A DNA stretch of 64,000 bases from Paucibacter sp. TC2R-5 (GCF_025717605.1 NZ_JAJIRQ010000005.1:186001-250000); one strand, 5' to 3'. Positions 1-9,553 are shown, counted from the first letter of the stretch. The notes: generated by a model from the sequence alone, not told the origin. Translations and numbers: made by a program.

Positions 1-765
1 CGAGACCGGCGTCGGTGCCGCCATTGCATTGGGCAGCCAGAAGTGAAACGGGAACTGCGCGCTCTTGGTCAGCGCGCCCAGCAAGACCAGGATCAATGCC
101 GTGAGGTAGAGCGGATGCTTGCGCACCAAGTCGCCCGACGCCAACACCACATCCAGCTCATAGCTGCCGACGATATGCCCCAGCAGCAAGACGCCGGCCA
201 GCAGACATAAGCCGCCCGCACCGGTGACGGTCAGCGCCATGCGCGCGCCGCGCCGCGCGTCGCGGCGGTGGTGCCAGTAGCCGATCAAGAGAAACGAGAA
301 CAGGCTGGTCAGCTCCCAGAACAGCACCAGTTGCACCAGATTGCCGGAGATGACGACGCCGCTCATCGCGCCCATAAAGGCCAGCAAGAAGGAGAAGAAA
401 CGCGGCACCGGGTCGCTGGGTGACATGTAATAGCGCGCATAGAGCACCACCAGCGCGCCTATGCCCAGCACCAAGAGCGAGAACATCCAGGCAAAGCCGT
501 CCATGCGCAGGACGAAGTTCAGTCCCAGCGAGGGCAGCCAGACGAACTCCTGCCGGATCACGCCGCCGGCGGCGACTTCGGGGAAGTAGGACGCCGCCTG
601 CACAAAGCAAAACAGTGCCACGAGGCCGGCCAAGGTCGATTCGGCATTACGCGCATTGCTGGGCAGCAGCGCCGCGATCAAGCTGGCCAGAAACGGCAAA
701 GCCACCAGGCTGATCAGGCCGAATTGTTGGAAGAAGTACAGGTAATTCGTTACTTGGTTTGCCAT
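1..765 (-). CDS. mrpA: Mrp-type Na+/H+ antiporter subunit A (N-terminal part, runs off the window)
   Basis: The reading frame starts at an ATG at 765 and stays open to the window edge, giving 255 N-terminal residues (MANQVTNYLYFF...). The product is very hydrophobic with several membrane segments. It contains the pattern of the proton-pumping NuoL/MrpA family, including LTKSAQFPFHFWLPNAM near the visible end, which is typical of MrpA/PhaA. In this family the protein is the large membrane subunit of a multi-subunit monovalent cation/proton antiporter. The start codon has no strong ribosome-binding site. The rest of the gene and the other mrp subunits would lie to the left of the window. NuoL of respiratory complex I is the main alternative; the motif favours MrpA. 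Confidence 0.85.
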   Translation of the reverse strand, partial: MANQVTNYLYFFQQFGLISLVALPFLASLIAALLPSNARNAESTLAGLVALFCFVQAASYFPEVAAGGVIRQEFVWLPSLGLNFVLRMDGFAWMFSLLVLGIGALVVLYARYYMSPSDPVPRFFSFLLAFMGAMSGVVISGNLVQLVLFWELTSLFSFLLIGYWHHRRDARRGARMALTVTGAGGLCLLAGVLLLGHIVGSYELDVVLASGDLVRKHPLYLTALILVLLGALTKSAQFPFHFWLPNAMAAPTPVS

Positions 766-858
766 TGGCAATCTGGAACTTCTGGCTTGTTCGGGCGAGG
801 CTGAGTTTAACCGCCGGCCATAAATCCCCCCCAGGCCGGCCGCCTCAAGCGACCCGGC

Positions 859-1464
859 TCAGACATCAAAGGCCGGGTCTTCACCCAGGTCCGGCAAACG
901 CCGAGTGACCTCAGCAGCGCCCCCGTCCCGTGGCACGTTGGCGCCGGAACCAGCTAGACCGACGTTGGCGCGCAAGGCATTGAGCCGGTTCATCCAGCCG
1001 CGCAAAAACACATTCAGCTCCGGCTTGGCGTGGACCAAACGCTGGTAATAGCTTTCACGCGCATTGCAAAACATCGGCAAGGCCCGAGCCGGATCGCAGC
1101 ACTGCACGGCCGTGAAGGTGGCCGGGCCGAAGCCGCCATCGACCGCGCAGCCCACGCTGCCCTGCAAAAAGCCCACCGCCCGCCCGACGCCCATATTGAC
1201 GGCGGTGTCGAACAGGGCCAGATCGAGCTTGTCCTGCACATCGCCGCAGTGCGCCGCGCGCCAGTAGTTTTGTTCGTAAATGGCGGCCATCTCCTTGTCT
1301 TGCAAGTCGCGCACCGAGCGTCGGGGCAGGCCGTTCTTGGCCCGCCAAGTGTCATAGACTTTTTGCGTCACGCCGCGATTGGTGGCGCCGCCCGGGTCGG
1401 CGGGGTGGTCCACAAAGCCGCCCTCCCAGCGCAAGACAAAGGGCAAGGATTTTGCAAAAGACAT
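859..1464 (-). CDS. GH108-family peptidoglycan muramidase (endolysin-like)
   Basis: A 201-residue protein with the N-terminal signature WEGGFVDHPADPGGATNRGV. This matches the glycoside hydrolase 108 family, in which the Glu of the EGG motif (here E14) is the catalytic acid that cuts the glycan backbone of peptidoglycan. The second half (about residues 90-165, VDGGFGPAT and following) fits the peptidoglycan-binding domain that follows GH108 domains. There is no signal peptide, as is usual for phage-type endolysins that need a holin, but no holin or other phage gene lies nearby. It may therefore be a domesticated prophage remnant or a housekeeping lysin. Downstream, GC-rich inverted arms at 813-819 and 834-840 could form a weak hairpin. 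Confidence 0.85.
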   Translation of the reverse strand: MSFAKSLPFVLRWEGGFVDHPADPGGATNRGVTQKVYDTWRAKNGLPRRSVRDLQDKEMAAIYEQNYWRAAHCGDVQDKLDLALFDTAVNMGVGRAVGFLQGSVGCAVDGGFGPATFTAVQCCDPARALPMFCNARESYYQRLVHAKPELNVFLRGWMNRLNALRANVGLAGSGANVPRDGGAAEVTRRLPDLGEDPAFDV

Positions 1465-1626
1465 GACGCGCTCCTACTCTGGATGGGGCCTGATTGTGTT
1501 GCCGCAGGCTAGCCGGGGCACTCCCTAGAAAGACAGCAAAAGCCCCGCAAAGCCTAGGCTGCAAAGCGCTTGACCGCGCGCCGATTGCCGGCATGATGGC
1601 GGCAACTCTGTCGCCAGACTTGCGCC

Positions 1627-3291
1627 ATGCCCAGCCTATCAACTTTGCCGCCGCCGCATGTGCAGCGCATGCACCAGATCTTGTTGTGGCCGCTGCGCCT
1701 GATGCCTTTGGGCGATGCGCCGGGCGCACCGCGGCGACCTTGGGAGTTGCTGCCCAAAGGCGCCGAGGCGGGGCCTTGGCATGAGTTGATTGACGAATAC
1801 ACCGGCGACCCGGCCAGTTTTCACGAACGTCACTATCAGGAGTTCGTGACCTTCCTGCCCTATGTGCAGCGCTTTCTGTATGGCGACGGGCGCTCGCCCG
1901 GCCGCCCGCAAGACGGGCGCAGCGAGGCCGGCATGAAGGTGTTCCGGCGCCGCGATCTGGCCAAGCTGCGCGTCTGCCCGCGGCCCGGTGCGACTCCGCT
2001 GACGCTCGACGTGGTGCATGTCGATTTGTATTTCTTTTTCGACGTGGATGTGGTGCTGCTGAATGTCGAGGTCTGCGCCACCGACCTGGAATTGCGCCAG
2101 GCGCAGGAATTGCTGTACCGCCTGGGCCGTGCCTACCCGTCTGGCTGGGACGCGCAAGGCTTGCCGCTGCACAGCCTCGCCAGCGCCGAATGGCTGGACG
2201 CACAGGGTCAGGTCTTGTCGGCCTCGGATGCGCTCGAGCGCGAGCATTACATCGCCCATGTGCAGGAGCACCGCGCGCCATGCATTGCCGAGCATTGGGC
2301 CTTTGTGCTGCGCCCGCTGGTGGTTGACCACTCAAATGAGCCCGGCGCCTTGCGCTTTCGGCAGATCGAGTATTACCGCATGCCGATGATGGCTTATCTG
2401 GCGCTGGACGAGCCGCTCGCGCTGACGCGCAGCGATATGGTCAGCTTGGGGCTGGTGACCGGGCCGCAGGGCAAGCCGGGCTCGCAGCAGCTGCCCTTTG
2501 CCGAGCAGCATCTGCATGATTTTGAAAGCAAATATTGCTATGACAGGTTCTGGGGCGATGCCGGCGCAGCGCCGAATACGCGTTACTTGTGCAGCGGGCA
2601 TTCGCTGGTGGTGATTGGGCGCGCCGACTCGAGCTTCTTCAGCTGCCGGGATCGAGGCGTCTTGGCCCATTTTCGGCATCAGCATTTCATGATCTTCCTG
2701 ATCGCTCATTTTCAGAAGGCATCGCTGCTGATGTTCTCCGACCGTTTGGTCGAAGCGCTGCGGCGGCTGAATGTGCAGGACGCCGAAAACGTGCGTCGCT
2801 TCAAGCGCGCGATTCGTTCCAGCTTCGAAGGTTTCTTGCGCTTCTCGCATCGCTACTGGTTTCATGAGGTGGCCGAGCAAGCGCAATCGCGCGCCTTGTT
2901 CCGCATGTGCGCCAATCATCTGGAACTGCCGGTCTTGTACGCCGAGGTCAAGGAGCGCATCACAGATATGAGCGCTTATCTGGAAACCGACAGCATCCGC
3001 CGCCAGGCCAACACCGTCGTGCGCTTGACGGTGGTGACGATCTTTGGCTTGGTGGGCACCATCACCACCGGTTTTCTGGGCATGAATTTGCTGGCCGAGG
3101 CCGATGCGCCGCTGAGCCAGCGCCTGCTCTACTTTGCGCTGGTGATGGCCGCGACCTTGGCGTTGACGGTCTACACCATGGTCAAGTCCAAGCGTCTGTC
3201 GGACTTTCTGGACGCATTGTCGGACGAGCGCATGTCGGCCTGGAACAAGCTGCGAGCCTTCGCAGCGGTCTGGCGTTCCGGGCCAGATTGA
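1627..3291 (+). CDS. CorA-like divalent-cation transporter family membrane protein
   Basis: A 554-residue protein with a long soluble N-terminal part and two hydrophobic segments close to the C-terminus (about residues 470-490 and 503-522). Between them is Gly-Met-Asn (G485-M486-N487), the signature selectivity motif of the CorA/MIT magnesium and cobalt transporter family. The residues after GMN (LLAEAD) differ from the usual GMNxxxMPE pattern, and the soluble domain is longer than that of classical CorA (about 320 residues). It is therefore a divergent member whose substrate cannot be read from sequence. A later ATG at 1669 is a possible alternative start. The next gene follows after 47 bases on the same strand. 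Confidence 0.7.
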   Translation: MPSLSTLPPPHVQRMHQILLWPLRLMPLGDAPGAPRRPWELLPKGAEAGPWHELIDEYTGDPASFHERHYQEFVTFLPYVQRFLYGDGRSPGRPQDGRSEAGMKVFRRRDLAKLRVCPRPGATPLTLDVVHVDLYFFFDVDVVLLNVEVCATDLELRQAQELLYRLGRAYPSGWDAQGLPLHSLASAEWLDAQGQVLSASDALEREHYIAHVQEHRAPCIAEHWAFVLRPLVVDHSNEPGALRFRQIEYYRMPMMAYLALDEPLALTRSDMVSLGLVTGPQGKPGSQQLPFAEQHLHDFESKYCYDRFWGDAGAAPNTRYLCSGHSLVVIGRADSSFFSCRDRGVLAHFRHQHFMIFLIAHFQKASLLMFSDRLVEALRRLNVQDAENVRRFKRAIRSSFEGFLRFSHRYWFHEVAEQAQSRALFRMCANHLELPVLYAEVKERITDMSAYLETDSIRRQANTVVRLTVVTIFGLVGTITTGFLGMNLLAEADAPLSQRLLYFALVMAATLALTVYTMVKSKRLSDFLDALSDERMSAWNKLRAFAAVWRSGPD

Positions 3292-3338
3292 GCAGATAAG
3301 CGAAAATCACCAGCTGCCCACCTTCTTGGCCCTTGCCG

Positions 3339-4574
3339 ATGTTCACCGATCTGATTCCCGACAGCGCGCCACCCGTGGCCAAGGCCGATGCCAAAGTGCG
3401 TTTCTTGCGATTGCTGGAAACGGCGCTGGCCAACAGCACATTTGCAAAGCTGCTGCTGAGCAAATATGTCGGCGAAGAGGCACAGTTGGACCGGCTGACG
3501 GTGCGCGAAGTAGTGTTGCGCGGCGAGCGCCAGCTGTCCTTCTTGTGGCGCTATCAGACCCGCGACATCACCAAGAACTTCCCCCTTGCCGAAGCACTGG
3601 CGCGCTTGAGCGAGCTGCTGGGCGCGCAGTTCCACAGTGCGCATCTGCAAACGCAGAGCGAGGAAGTGCAACTGGTGTTCAGCCGCAAGGGCCGGCCCAG
3701 TTTGCGGCTTGGCAAGGCGCCTCCCGCAGTTTTGCCGGTGGCGACTGAAGCTGGGCATGACAAGGAAAAGCTGCGTTACTTGGAGTTGAGCCGGCCTTTC
3801 TGGCTTGACCTGGGCGTCACGCATCTGGTGCGCGGTGAGGCTCAGTTAGTGCCGGCGATGTCGCGCAAATGGAAGCAGATCAACAAGTTCATCGAAATTT
3901 TTTCGGCGGCCCTGAAGTCTTCCGGCCTGAGTGATAGCCCCGATGTGCATGTGGCCGACTTTGGCTCCGGCAAGGGCTATCTGACCTTTGCCATGCATGA
4001 CTGGCTGCGCGCGCAGGGCAAACGAGCCGAGGTGACTGGCGTCGAGCTGCGCGACGATATGGTCAAGCTCTGCGGCGCTGCGGCGGCCAAACATCAGATG
4101 ACGGGCCTGCGCTTCGATCAGGGGGACGTGCGCAGCTACACGCCGCTGAGGCTGGACGTCATGATCGCGCTGCACGCCTGCGACATCGCGACCGACTACG
4201 CGATCCACTTCGGCCTGCGCGCCGGTGCCAAGGTCATCATGTGCTCGCCCTGCTGCCACAAGCAGGTGAGGCCGCAGATGCAAACGCCGACGCTGCTGCG
4301 CCCGCTGCTGCAGCACGGTATTCATCTGGGCCAGGAGGCCGAGATGGTCACCGATGGCCTGCGGGCGCTGTTGCTGGAGGCTGAAGGTTATGACACCCAG
4401 GTGTTTGAGTTCGTAGCACTTGAGCACACCAGCAAGAACAAGATGATTCTGGCCGTCAAGCGCGCGCAGCCGCTGAGCGCCGCCAGGCGCCAGGAGCTGC
4501 TTGAGCAGATCGCCGAGATCAAGCGCTTTTACGGCATCCGCGAGCAGGAGTTGCAGACCCTGCTCGCGGCGTGA
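3339..4574 (+). CDS. SAM-dependent methyltransferase (Methyltransf_32-like)
   Basis: A 411-residue protein. The SAM-binding motif I is DFGSGKGYL (D207-L215), followed by the acidic VELRDD region and ALHACDIATDYA. A conserved cysteine cluster, SPCCHKQ (S303-Q309), is a hallmark of the Methyltransf_32 family. The N-terminal 170 residues form a separate region of unknown role. The methyl acceptor is unknown; RNA or a small molecule are both possible. A TTG at 3333 would add two residues, and the ATG at 3339 is preferred. It is probably co-transcribed with the CorA-like gene upstream and converges on the amidohydrolase gene that ends at 4591. Confidence 0.8.
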   Translation: MFTDLIPDSAPPVAKADAKVRFLRLLETALANSTFAKLLLSKYVGEEAQLDRLTVREVVLRGERQLSFLWRYQTRDITKNFPLAEALARLSELLGAQFHSAHLQTQSEEVQLVFSRKGRPSLRLGKAPPAVLPVATEAGHDKEKLRYLELSRPFWLDLGVTHLVRGEAQLVPAMSRKWKQINKFIEIFSAALKSSGLSDSPDVHVADFGSGKGYLTFAMHDWLRAQGKRAEVTGVELRDDMVKLCGAAAAKHQMTGLRFDQGDVRSYTPLRLDVMIALHACDIATDYAIHFGLRAGAKVIMCSPCCHKQVRPQMQTPTLLRPLLQHGIHLGQEAEMVTDGLRALLLEAEGYDTQVFEFVALEHTSKNKMILAVKRAQPLSAARRQELLEQIAEIKRFYGIREQELQTLLAA

Positions 4575-4590
4575 GGCGCGCCAGCAGGGC

Positions 4591-6003
4591 TCAGCGGACG
4601 GTGTTCTTGTAGACCTTGCCGTCCTTCATGATGACGAGGAAGTTCTTGGCTGCATCGGCCACCAGGTCAATATTGGCGATGGGGTCGCCATCGACCAAGA
4701 TCAGGTCGGCCAGCGCGCCTTCTTGCACGACGCCGAGCTTGCCGGGGTAGGGGTTGCGCGGGCCGCTGAGCGCCAGCAACTCGGCATTGCCGCTGGTGGC
4801 CATCTTCAGCACTTCGACGGGGCTGTACCAGCGCACCATCTGCGCCAGCTGCGCGCCTTGGGTGGCGGCGGCCTTGGCGTCGAACAAGGTGTCGGTGCCC
4901 CAGGCGGTTTTGATCTTGAACTTCTTGGCCAGGGCGAAGGCGGTGTCGGTGCCGGCCATCATCTGCTTTTGCTTGATGCGGTTGGGCGAGCCCTCGGCAA
5001 AGGCCGACTTGCCGTCATCAATAAAGGGTTGCAAGCTCCACCACACGCCTTTTTCGGCCATCAGCTTGGCGGTGGCTTCGTCCAGCATCTGACCATGGTC
5101 TATGCACTTGACGCCGGCCTCGATGGCCTGGCGCACCGCGCGCGGGGTGTAGGCATGCACGGCCACATAAGTGCCCCAGTTCTCGGCGGCCTCAACACCG
5201 GCGCGCAGCTCGGCGGTGGTGTATTGGGTGACGTCCAGCGGGTCATAGTCGGAAGAGACACCGCCGCCGGCCATCATCTTGATTTGCGAAGCGCCCAGGG
5301 CGAGTTGCTCGCGGGCGCGTAGGCGGACCACATCGGGGTTGTCGGCAATGGCCGCGGCGCCCACGCGCTCGCTGTGGCTGAAGTCGCCCGGCCGGGCCGG
5401 CAGGTCAACCGGCAGGCGGAAGTCCCCATGGCCGCCGGACTGCGAGATGAAGGCGCCCGAAGACCAGATGCGCGGGCCGCTGGCCAGGCCCAGGTCGATG
5501 CCCTTTTTCAAACCCAGCGAAGGGCCGCCCAGGTCGCGGATGCTGGTGAAGCCACGCATCAGCGTGTCTTGCGCTTCTTTCGTAGCCGCCACATTCATGA
5601 AGCCGACATCCGAGGTCAGGATGGCCAGTTTCGACAGGCTGGAGAACATGATGTGGGTGTGGGCGTCAATCAGGCCCGGCATCAAGGTGCGGCCCGCGCC
5701 GGCCACGCGAGTCAGCGCTACATCTGCTGGTGCGGCAATCGGCGCCGAGGAGATGGCTTTGATCTGATTGCCCACCACCAGCACGTTGGACGGGGCTGAG
5801 AGCTTGTCGGCCTTGCCGTCAAAGATGCGCACGTTCTCGAACAGCACGCCGCTGAGCTTGGCTGCAGGGGCAGCAGCAGCCGGGGCAGCGTCGGCCTCAG
5901 AAGTGGGCCCGGCGCCATGAGCCAGCGCAGCAGGCAGGCCCTGCGCCAGCAGGCAGGCGGCCAACAAAGACTTGATGATCATGGGGCGGCGACGCAGCGA
6001 CAT
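4591..6003 (-). CDS. Secreted metal-dependent amidohydrolase (imidazolonepropionase-like)
   Basis: A 470-residue protein with an N-terminal signal sequence (MSLRRRPMIIKSLLAACLL...). The metal centre of the amidohydrolase superfamily is complete. HxH lies in DAHTH (H115, H117), the carboxylated lysine in IKMMAGGG (K242), further histidines in AVHAY (H283) and IDHGQ (H303), and the catalytic Asp in GTD (D371). Related secreted enzymes are annotated as Xaa-Pro dipeptidase or imidazolonepropionase-like; the substrate here is not known. The ATG has a plausible ribosome-binding site (AGGA, five bases upstream). The leader holds a strong intrinsic hairpin (6091-6122) that could act as an attenuator or end an upstream transcript. 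Confidence 0.85.
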   Translation of the reverse strand: MSLRRRPMIIKSLLAACLLAQGLPAALAHGAGPTSEADAAPAAAAPAAKLSGVLFENVRIFDGKADKLSAPSNVLVVGNQIKAISSAPIAAPADVALTRVAGAGRTLMPGLIDAHTHIMFSSLSKLAILTSDVGFMNVAATKEAQDTLMRGFTSIRDLGGPSLGLKKGIDLGLASGPRIWSSGAFISQSGGHGDFRLPVDLPARPGDFSHSERVGAAAIADNPDVVRLRAREQLALGASQIKMMAGGGVSSDYDPLDVTQYTTAELRAGVEAAENWGTYVAVHAYTPRAVRQAIEAGVKCIDHGQMLDEATAKLMAEKGVWWSLQPFIDDGKSAFAEGSPNRIKQKQMMAGTDTAFALAKKFKIKTAWGTDTLFDAKAAATQGAQLAQMVRWYSPVEVLKMATSGNAELLALSGPRNPYPGKLGVVQEGALADLILVDGDPIANIDLVADAAKNFLVIMKDGKVYKNTVR

Positions 6004-6083
6004 GGGAATCCTCGGTTTGTGATTAAAGCCGGGTGATTCTGACTCACCGTCCGCGGCCGAGAATTGGCAAAAGTGCCAGCGCC

Positions 6084-6122
6084 AAAAAAAAGACCCCGAC
6101 CAAGCTGACTCGGTCGGGGTCT
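6084..6122 (-). terminator. Strong intrinsic terminator (minus strand)
   Basis: The arms AGACCCCGACC (6091-6101) and GGTCGGGGTCT (6112-6122) pair perfectly over 11 bases. On the minus strand the stem is followed by a run of seven T residues (A-run at 6084-6090 on the plus strand). It lies about 375 bases beyond the end of the ycnI-like gene and about 80 bases before the amidohydrolase start. It could end the copper operon, end a small RNA, or attenuate the amidohydrolase leader. Confidence 0.8.
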
Positions 6123-6496
6123 ATCAAGAGCGCGTGACGCTGCCCGAGGACATGGCTAGCTCGATGCTTGATTGATCTGGGCTAGCCCGTAGGGCCGCAG
6201 CGTTGAAGAGTTTTGCGCTGGCAGCGCTGGGCCGGGCAGACCGTTACGGGCCTGCAGCCTGGGCGCTGTTGGATGTGAATCCTTGCTGGCCTAGGAGCTC
6301 GGCGGCCTGGGCGCCAACGCCGGCTGTTGCAGGGGGCCGCAGCAGAATTTGCTGTGGCACTGGTGGGAGCGGTGTGGCGTCGTCATGGGCTGTATTCTCA
6401 CCGGCCAGCCCTGCACAAAACCGTCAAGAACCGGGCCCAAAGCTTGCCATCTTGTGGGCTGGTTTTCGCCGGCTTTTCCAGACTTTGCGGCTCGGA
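6123..6496. other. Gene-free spacer, possible small-RNA or leader region
   Basis: No convincing reading frame was found in this stretch; the open frames crossing it have biased, shadow-like composition. It contains near-inverted GGCTAGC/GCTAGCC segments around 6152-6187, directly upstream (minus strand) of the strong terminator at 6084-6122. A short structured minus-strand transcript is therefore possible, but no promoter was identified with confidence. Confidence 0.3.
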
Positions 6497-7039
6497 TCAA
6501 TGCTGGTGCGAGCCCGGCGCGGCAGCCGGCTTGAGCAGCATCAGCCGCACGGCCGGCGCTTTCAGGCCCTTGGTCGAGTCGCCCTCGGCCGGCAGCTCGG
6601 CCCAATTCCATTCGCCTTTGACGCAGCTTTGCCGCACCTTGAACCAGATCGGCCCGGGCTGCTCCGGCAGGCTGCCGCGCAAGATGAACTCCTCATACCA
6701 GGCGTCTTGCAAATAGGCGTCCTCGCCTTTGGCCGTCCAGCTGAGCTCGATCACGTCATCGCTGATCGTGCGGCCATGGCTGTCATAGGGCTTGGCCAGC
6801 GGCGCGCGCTTGATATCCAAGGCCCAGCCGGCTTTAGGCATCGGTTTGGCGCCGCGAAAGCCGGCCGGCAATGTGACGGTGACTCGGGTGGTGGCCGAGC
6901 CCTCGCAGCCGTGGCCGACGCGCAGCACCGCTTTATAGGGCGTGCCGGCCACGGCCTCGGGCTGCTCCAGCGTGATATGGGCTTGGGCCGCCGCACTCAA
7001 GCTGGCGGCAAGAACAAATAAGAGAGGGGTCTTCAACAT
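6497..7039 (-). CDS. YcnI family (DUF1775) copper-associated periplasmic protein
   Basis: A 180-residue protein from the ATG at 7039, which has a GGAG sequence nine bases upstream; a longer frame from 7072 lacks this. It has a clear signal peptide (MLKTPLLFVLAASLSAAAQA) followed by mature HITLEQ. A histidine as first mature residue is characteristic of YcnI/DUF1775 proteins, where it takes part in a mononuclear copper site. A late Cys-Val-Lys-Gly-Glu-Trp-Asn-Trp segment supplies the aromatic region found in the family. The C-terminus ends in SHQH, further potential metal ligands. It is the last gene of a three-gene cluster with a TonB-dependent receptor and a DUF2946 protein, a combination seen in copper uptake or homeostasis loci. 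Confidence 0.85.
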   Translation of the reverse strand: MLKTPLLFVLAASLSAAAQAHITLEQPEAVAGTPYKAVLRVGHGCEGSATTRVTVTLPAGFRGAKPMPKAGWALDIKRAPLAKPYDSHGRTISDDVIELSWTAKGEDAYLQDAWYEEFILRGSLPEQPGPIWFKVRQSCVKGEWNWAELPAEGDSTKGLKAPAVRLMLLKPAAAPGSHQH

Positions 7040-7075
7040 GGTGGTGTGCTCCGGTGAAAGGGACGAGAACATGGG

Positions 7076-9520
7076 TCAAAGGTCGAACTTCAGCTCAGCG
7101 TGATAGGTGCGCTGGGGGTAGGGGTGGAAGGCCCAGTAGCGGTAGTTGTTCAGGTTGTCGATGCCGGCGGCCACGGTCCATTGCTTGGCCACGCGCCATT
7201 GCAGCCGCAGGTCGGTGGTGAAGAACTTGGAGAAGCCCTGATAGGTAAAACCGTTAGGGTCGCTGTTATTGAGCGTGCCGTACTGCGGGCCCGAGTAGCG
7301 CAGGCCATAGCTGGCGCTCAAGGCCGGCGTGATTGCATAACTGGCCACCAGCGTGGCACGCCACTTGGGCACGCGCGGCTGCTGTTTGCCCACCGTGTCG
7401 CCGGGAACGCTGACGAAGCCGGCGTTCTCCAGAATCTCGGAGTCGGCAAAGGTCAGGCTGCTTTGCAACTCCAGGCCACGGGCAGACAAAAAGTCCTCGG
7501 CGTTATAGGCCAACTCGACGCCCATGGTGCGTATGCGGTCAATGTTTTGCACGCTGCTGATGGTCTTGGCCGGGTCCGCCGGGTTGCTGCTGAGTTGTGA
7601 ATACAAGGCATCTCGGGTGTCTTCATGGAACAAGGTGCTGCGCAGTTGCTGCTTGGCCGAGCTCCAGGTCGCACTCAGCTCGCTGGTCCAGCCCTTCTCC
7701 GGTTTGAGATTCGGATTGGTGCTGGGGTCGTTCGGCACATAGACGCCATTGGCATTGACGCCGCCTTGGTACAGCTCGCCGGCCGTCGGCATGCGCACCG
7801 CTCGGCCGGTGGACAGTTTGAGGGTCCAGGCCTCACTCAGCTCATAGCCCAGCGCCGCCTTGGGCGACAAATACTGTTCCTTGCGGGTGGCAAAGCTGAC
7901 CGGCTTGCCGTTGGCGGCCGTCTTGTTGCCCTCAGTGGCTTGCCATTGCTCGGCGCGCAGGCCGAGCACGCTCTTGAGCTGCGGGCTGATTGCCCAGGCA
8001 TCTTGCACAAAGGCGCTGCTGAGTTGGGTCTTGCCGCTGAAGTCGGTGAACAAGGCCCCGGCCGCGCCGCTCAGCCAGTCGGCTGTATCGGAAACCTTCT
8101 GCTGCCAGACATAACGCTCATGCTGCAGGCCAAAGTCCAGCACATGGGTGCTGCCGCTTGGGCGCCACACGCCCTTGGCACTCAGATTGCTCCAGCCGGT
8201 GCCGCGCAAATCGGTGATGCGGCCGGGGCCGCCGGCGTCGGCCGCTGGCCTACTCAGGCTCTTGGGCGCGTTCGGCGCGCGCGCTTCGTCGCTGCGATAG
8301 TCATAGCTGCTGGCGGCCAGCTCGAAGTCAAACACGCCGCGTGTCTGGCTCTTCAGCGCCAGGCCATGCATCAGATGTTCCAGCCGGTCGCGGTTCTGGC
8401 CGAAGTCGGTGTTGGCGATGGTGTATTGCTTGCCGCCTATTCCGATATTGGCCCCGCTGTAGACCGTGTTGCCGCCCGCGTCACGCAGATAGCTGGCGCT
8501 GCCGCCGACGGCATTGTTCTTCCACCAACCCAGGCTGTAGGTGGCGCGCAGCTCGGGGTTGAAGTCATAGGCCAACTTGAGCTTGGCATGGTCTTGCTGG
8601 GTGTGATAACTGGTGCCGGCGCCCAGAATCTGCCAGGGCACGTTGCTCTTGTCGGCGTCCAGCACATTGCCCGTGACGGGCAAGGTCGCGGCATTGACGG
8701 GTTTGCCGGTCGAGGTGAGCTTGGTGATAAAAGTCAGCGGCTGGCCTTCGCTGTCCAGGTGATTGACGTTGACCCACCAGGCCAGCGCGCCGGCGCGGTC
8801 GCCTATCGACGCGCTGGCTTGATAGCCGCCGTAGTTGGCCGAGCTGTTGTAGAGCTCAAACGGTTGGTGAAAGATGCCGACCTTGGCATGAGCCTCAAAG
8901 GTTTTGGGCATGCGGGTCTGGTAGTCCACCACCGCGCCGACCGAGTTGCCCGAATAAGCGGCCGAGAAGGGGCCGTAGAGCACATCGACGCGCTCGATTT
9001 CCTCGGGCGTGACCATGCCCCAGCGCGGGGTGAAGCCGGCGCCGTTGCCGAGCAGATTGGAGAGCTGTATGCCATCGGCAAACACCAGCGAGCGCGCGCT
9101 ATTGCCCGTGCCCGAGGCGCGCGTGGACAGCACCGCGTGGTTGTAGTCGCCGATATAGCGCTTGCGCACCAACAGGCTGGGCAGGTACTTCAGCGCATCT
9201 TGCGCGTCGGTCGCGTTGATCGTGCGGGCGATCTCCTCGGCCGTGACGCTCTCCATGGTGGTGGGGATATTGCTTGGCAAGGAGCGCGTGGCGTTGCCGG
9301 CGATCAGAACGATGCCGAGATTGCGGGTCGGAGTGCCGGAGGCGCTTGCCGTGGCGGAATTGCCGGCGGCGGCCACCTGGCCGGCTTCAATCGCGGCGCT
9401 CGCGGCCGTGGCTTCGTCGCCGCAGTCGTCGCAGGCACCCGCGGCGGGGTGGTGGAGCATGGAGAAAGCTGCGGCCAAGGCCATGCTCAGCAGGCTTGGT
9501 TGGAACATCATGGGCTTCAT
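7076..9520 (-). CDS. TonB-dependent outer-membrane receptor, probably copper-related
   Basis: An 814-residue protein starting at MKPMMFQPSLLS; the open frame extends further upstream but only with non-signal sequence. A signal peptide is followed by a Cys-containing segment (CDDCGDE) that is a plausible metal ligand. A plug domain follows (RNLGIVLIAGNAT..., VDVLYGPFSAAYSGNSVGAV), then a long beta-barrel ending in the aromatic pattern expected for the last strand (YHAELKFDL). The family imports metal chelates or vitamins through the outer membrane using TonB energy. Its place between DUF2946 and YcnI genes suggests copper as cargo, which is an inference from context. A 19-base palindrome lies in the gap before its start. 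Confidence 0.88.
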   Translation of the reverse strand: MKPMMFQPSLLSMALAAAFSMLHHPAAGACDDCGDEATAASAAIEAGQVAAAGNSATASASGTPTRNLGIVLIAGNATRSLPSNIPTTMESVTAEEIARTINATDAQDALKYLPSLLVRKRYIGDYNHAVLSTRASGTGNSARSLVFADGIQLSNLLGNGAGFTPRWGMVTPEEIERVDVLYGPFSAAYSGNSVGAVVDYQTRMPKTFEAHAKVGIFHQPFELYNSSANYGGYQASASIGDRAGALAWWVNVNHLDSEGQPLTFITKLTSTGKPVNAATLPVTGNVLDADKSNVPWQILGAGTSYHTQQDHAKLKLAYDFNPELRATYSLGWWKNNAVGGSASYLRDAGGNTVYSGANIGIGGKQYTIANTDFGQNRDRLEHLMHGLALKSQTRGVFDFELAASSYDYRSDEARAPNAPKSLSRPAADAGGPGRITDLRGTGWSNLSAKGVWRPSGSTHVLDFGLQHERYVWQQKVSDTADWLSGAAGALFTDFSGKTQLSSAFVQDAWAISPQLKSVLGLRAEQWQATEGNKTAANGKPVSFATRKEQYLSPKAALGYELSEAWTLKLSTGRAVRMPTAGELYQGGVNANGVYVPNDPSTNPNLKPEKGWTSELSATWSSAKQQLRSTLFHEDTRDALYSQLSSNPADPAKTISSVQNIDRIRTMGVELAYNAEDFLSARGLELQSSLTFADSEILENAGFVSVPGDTVGKQQPRVPKWRATLVASYAITPALSASYGLRYSGPQYGTLNNSDPNGFTYQGFSKFFTTDLRLQWRVAKQWTVAAGIDNLNNYRYWAFHPYPQRTYHAELKFDL

Positions 9521-9553
9521 GAGAGGGAAATTCGATTCGGTCAGCACCGCAGC

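Noticed and set aside
859..1464. Prophage around the GH108 muramidase
   Set aside because: No holin, capsid, integrase or other phage gene lies beside it; flanking genes are ordinary chromosomal ones.
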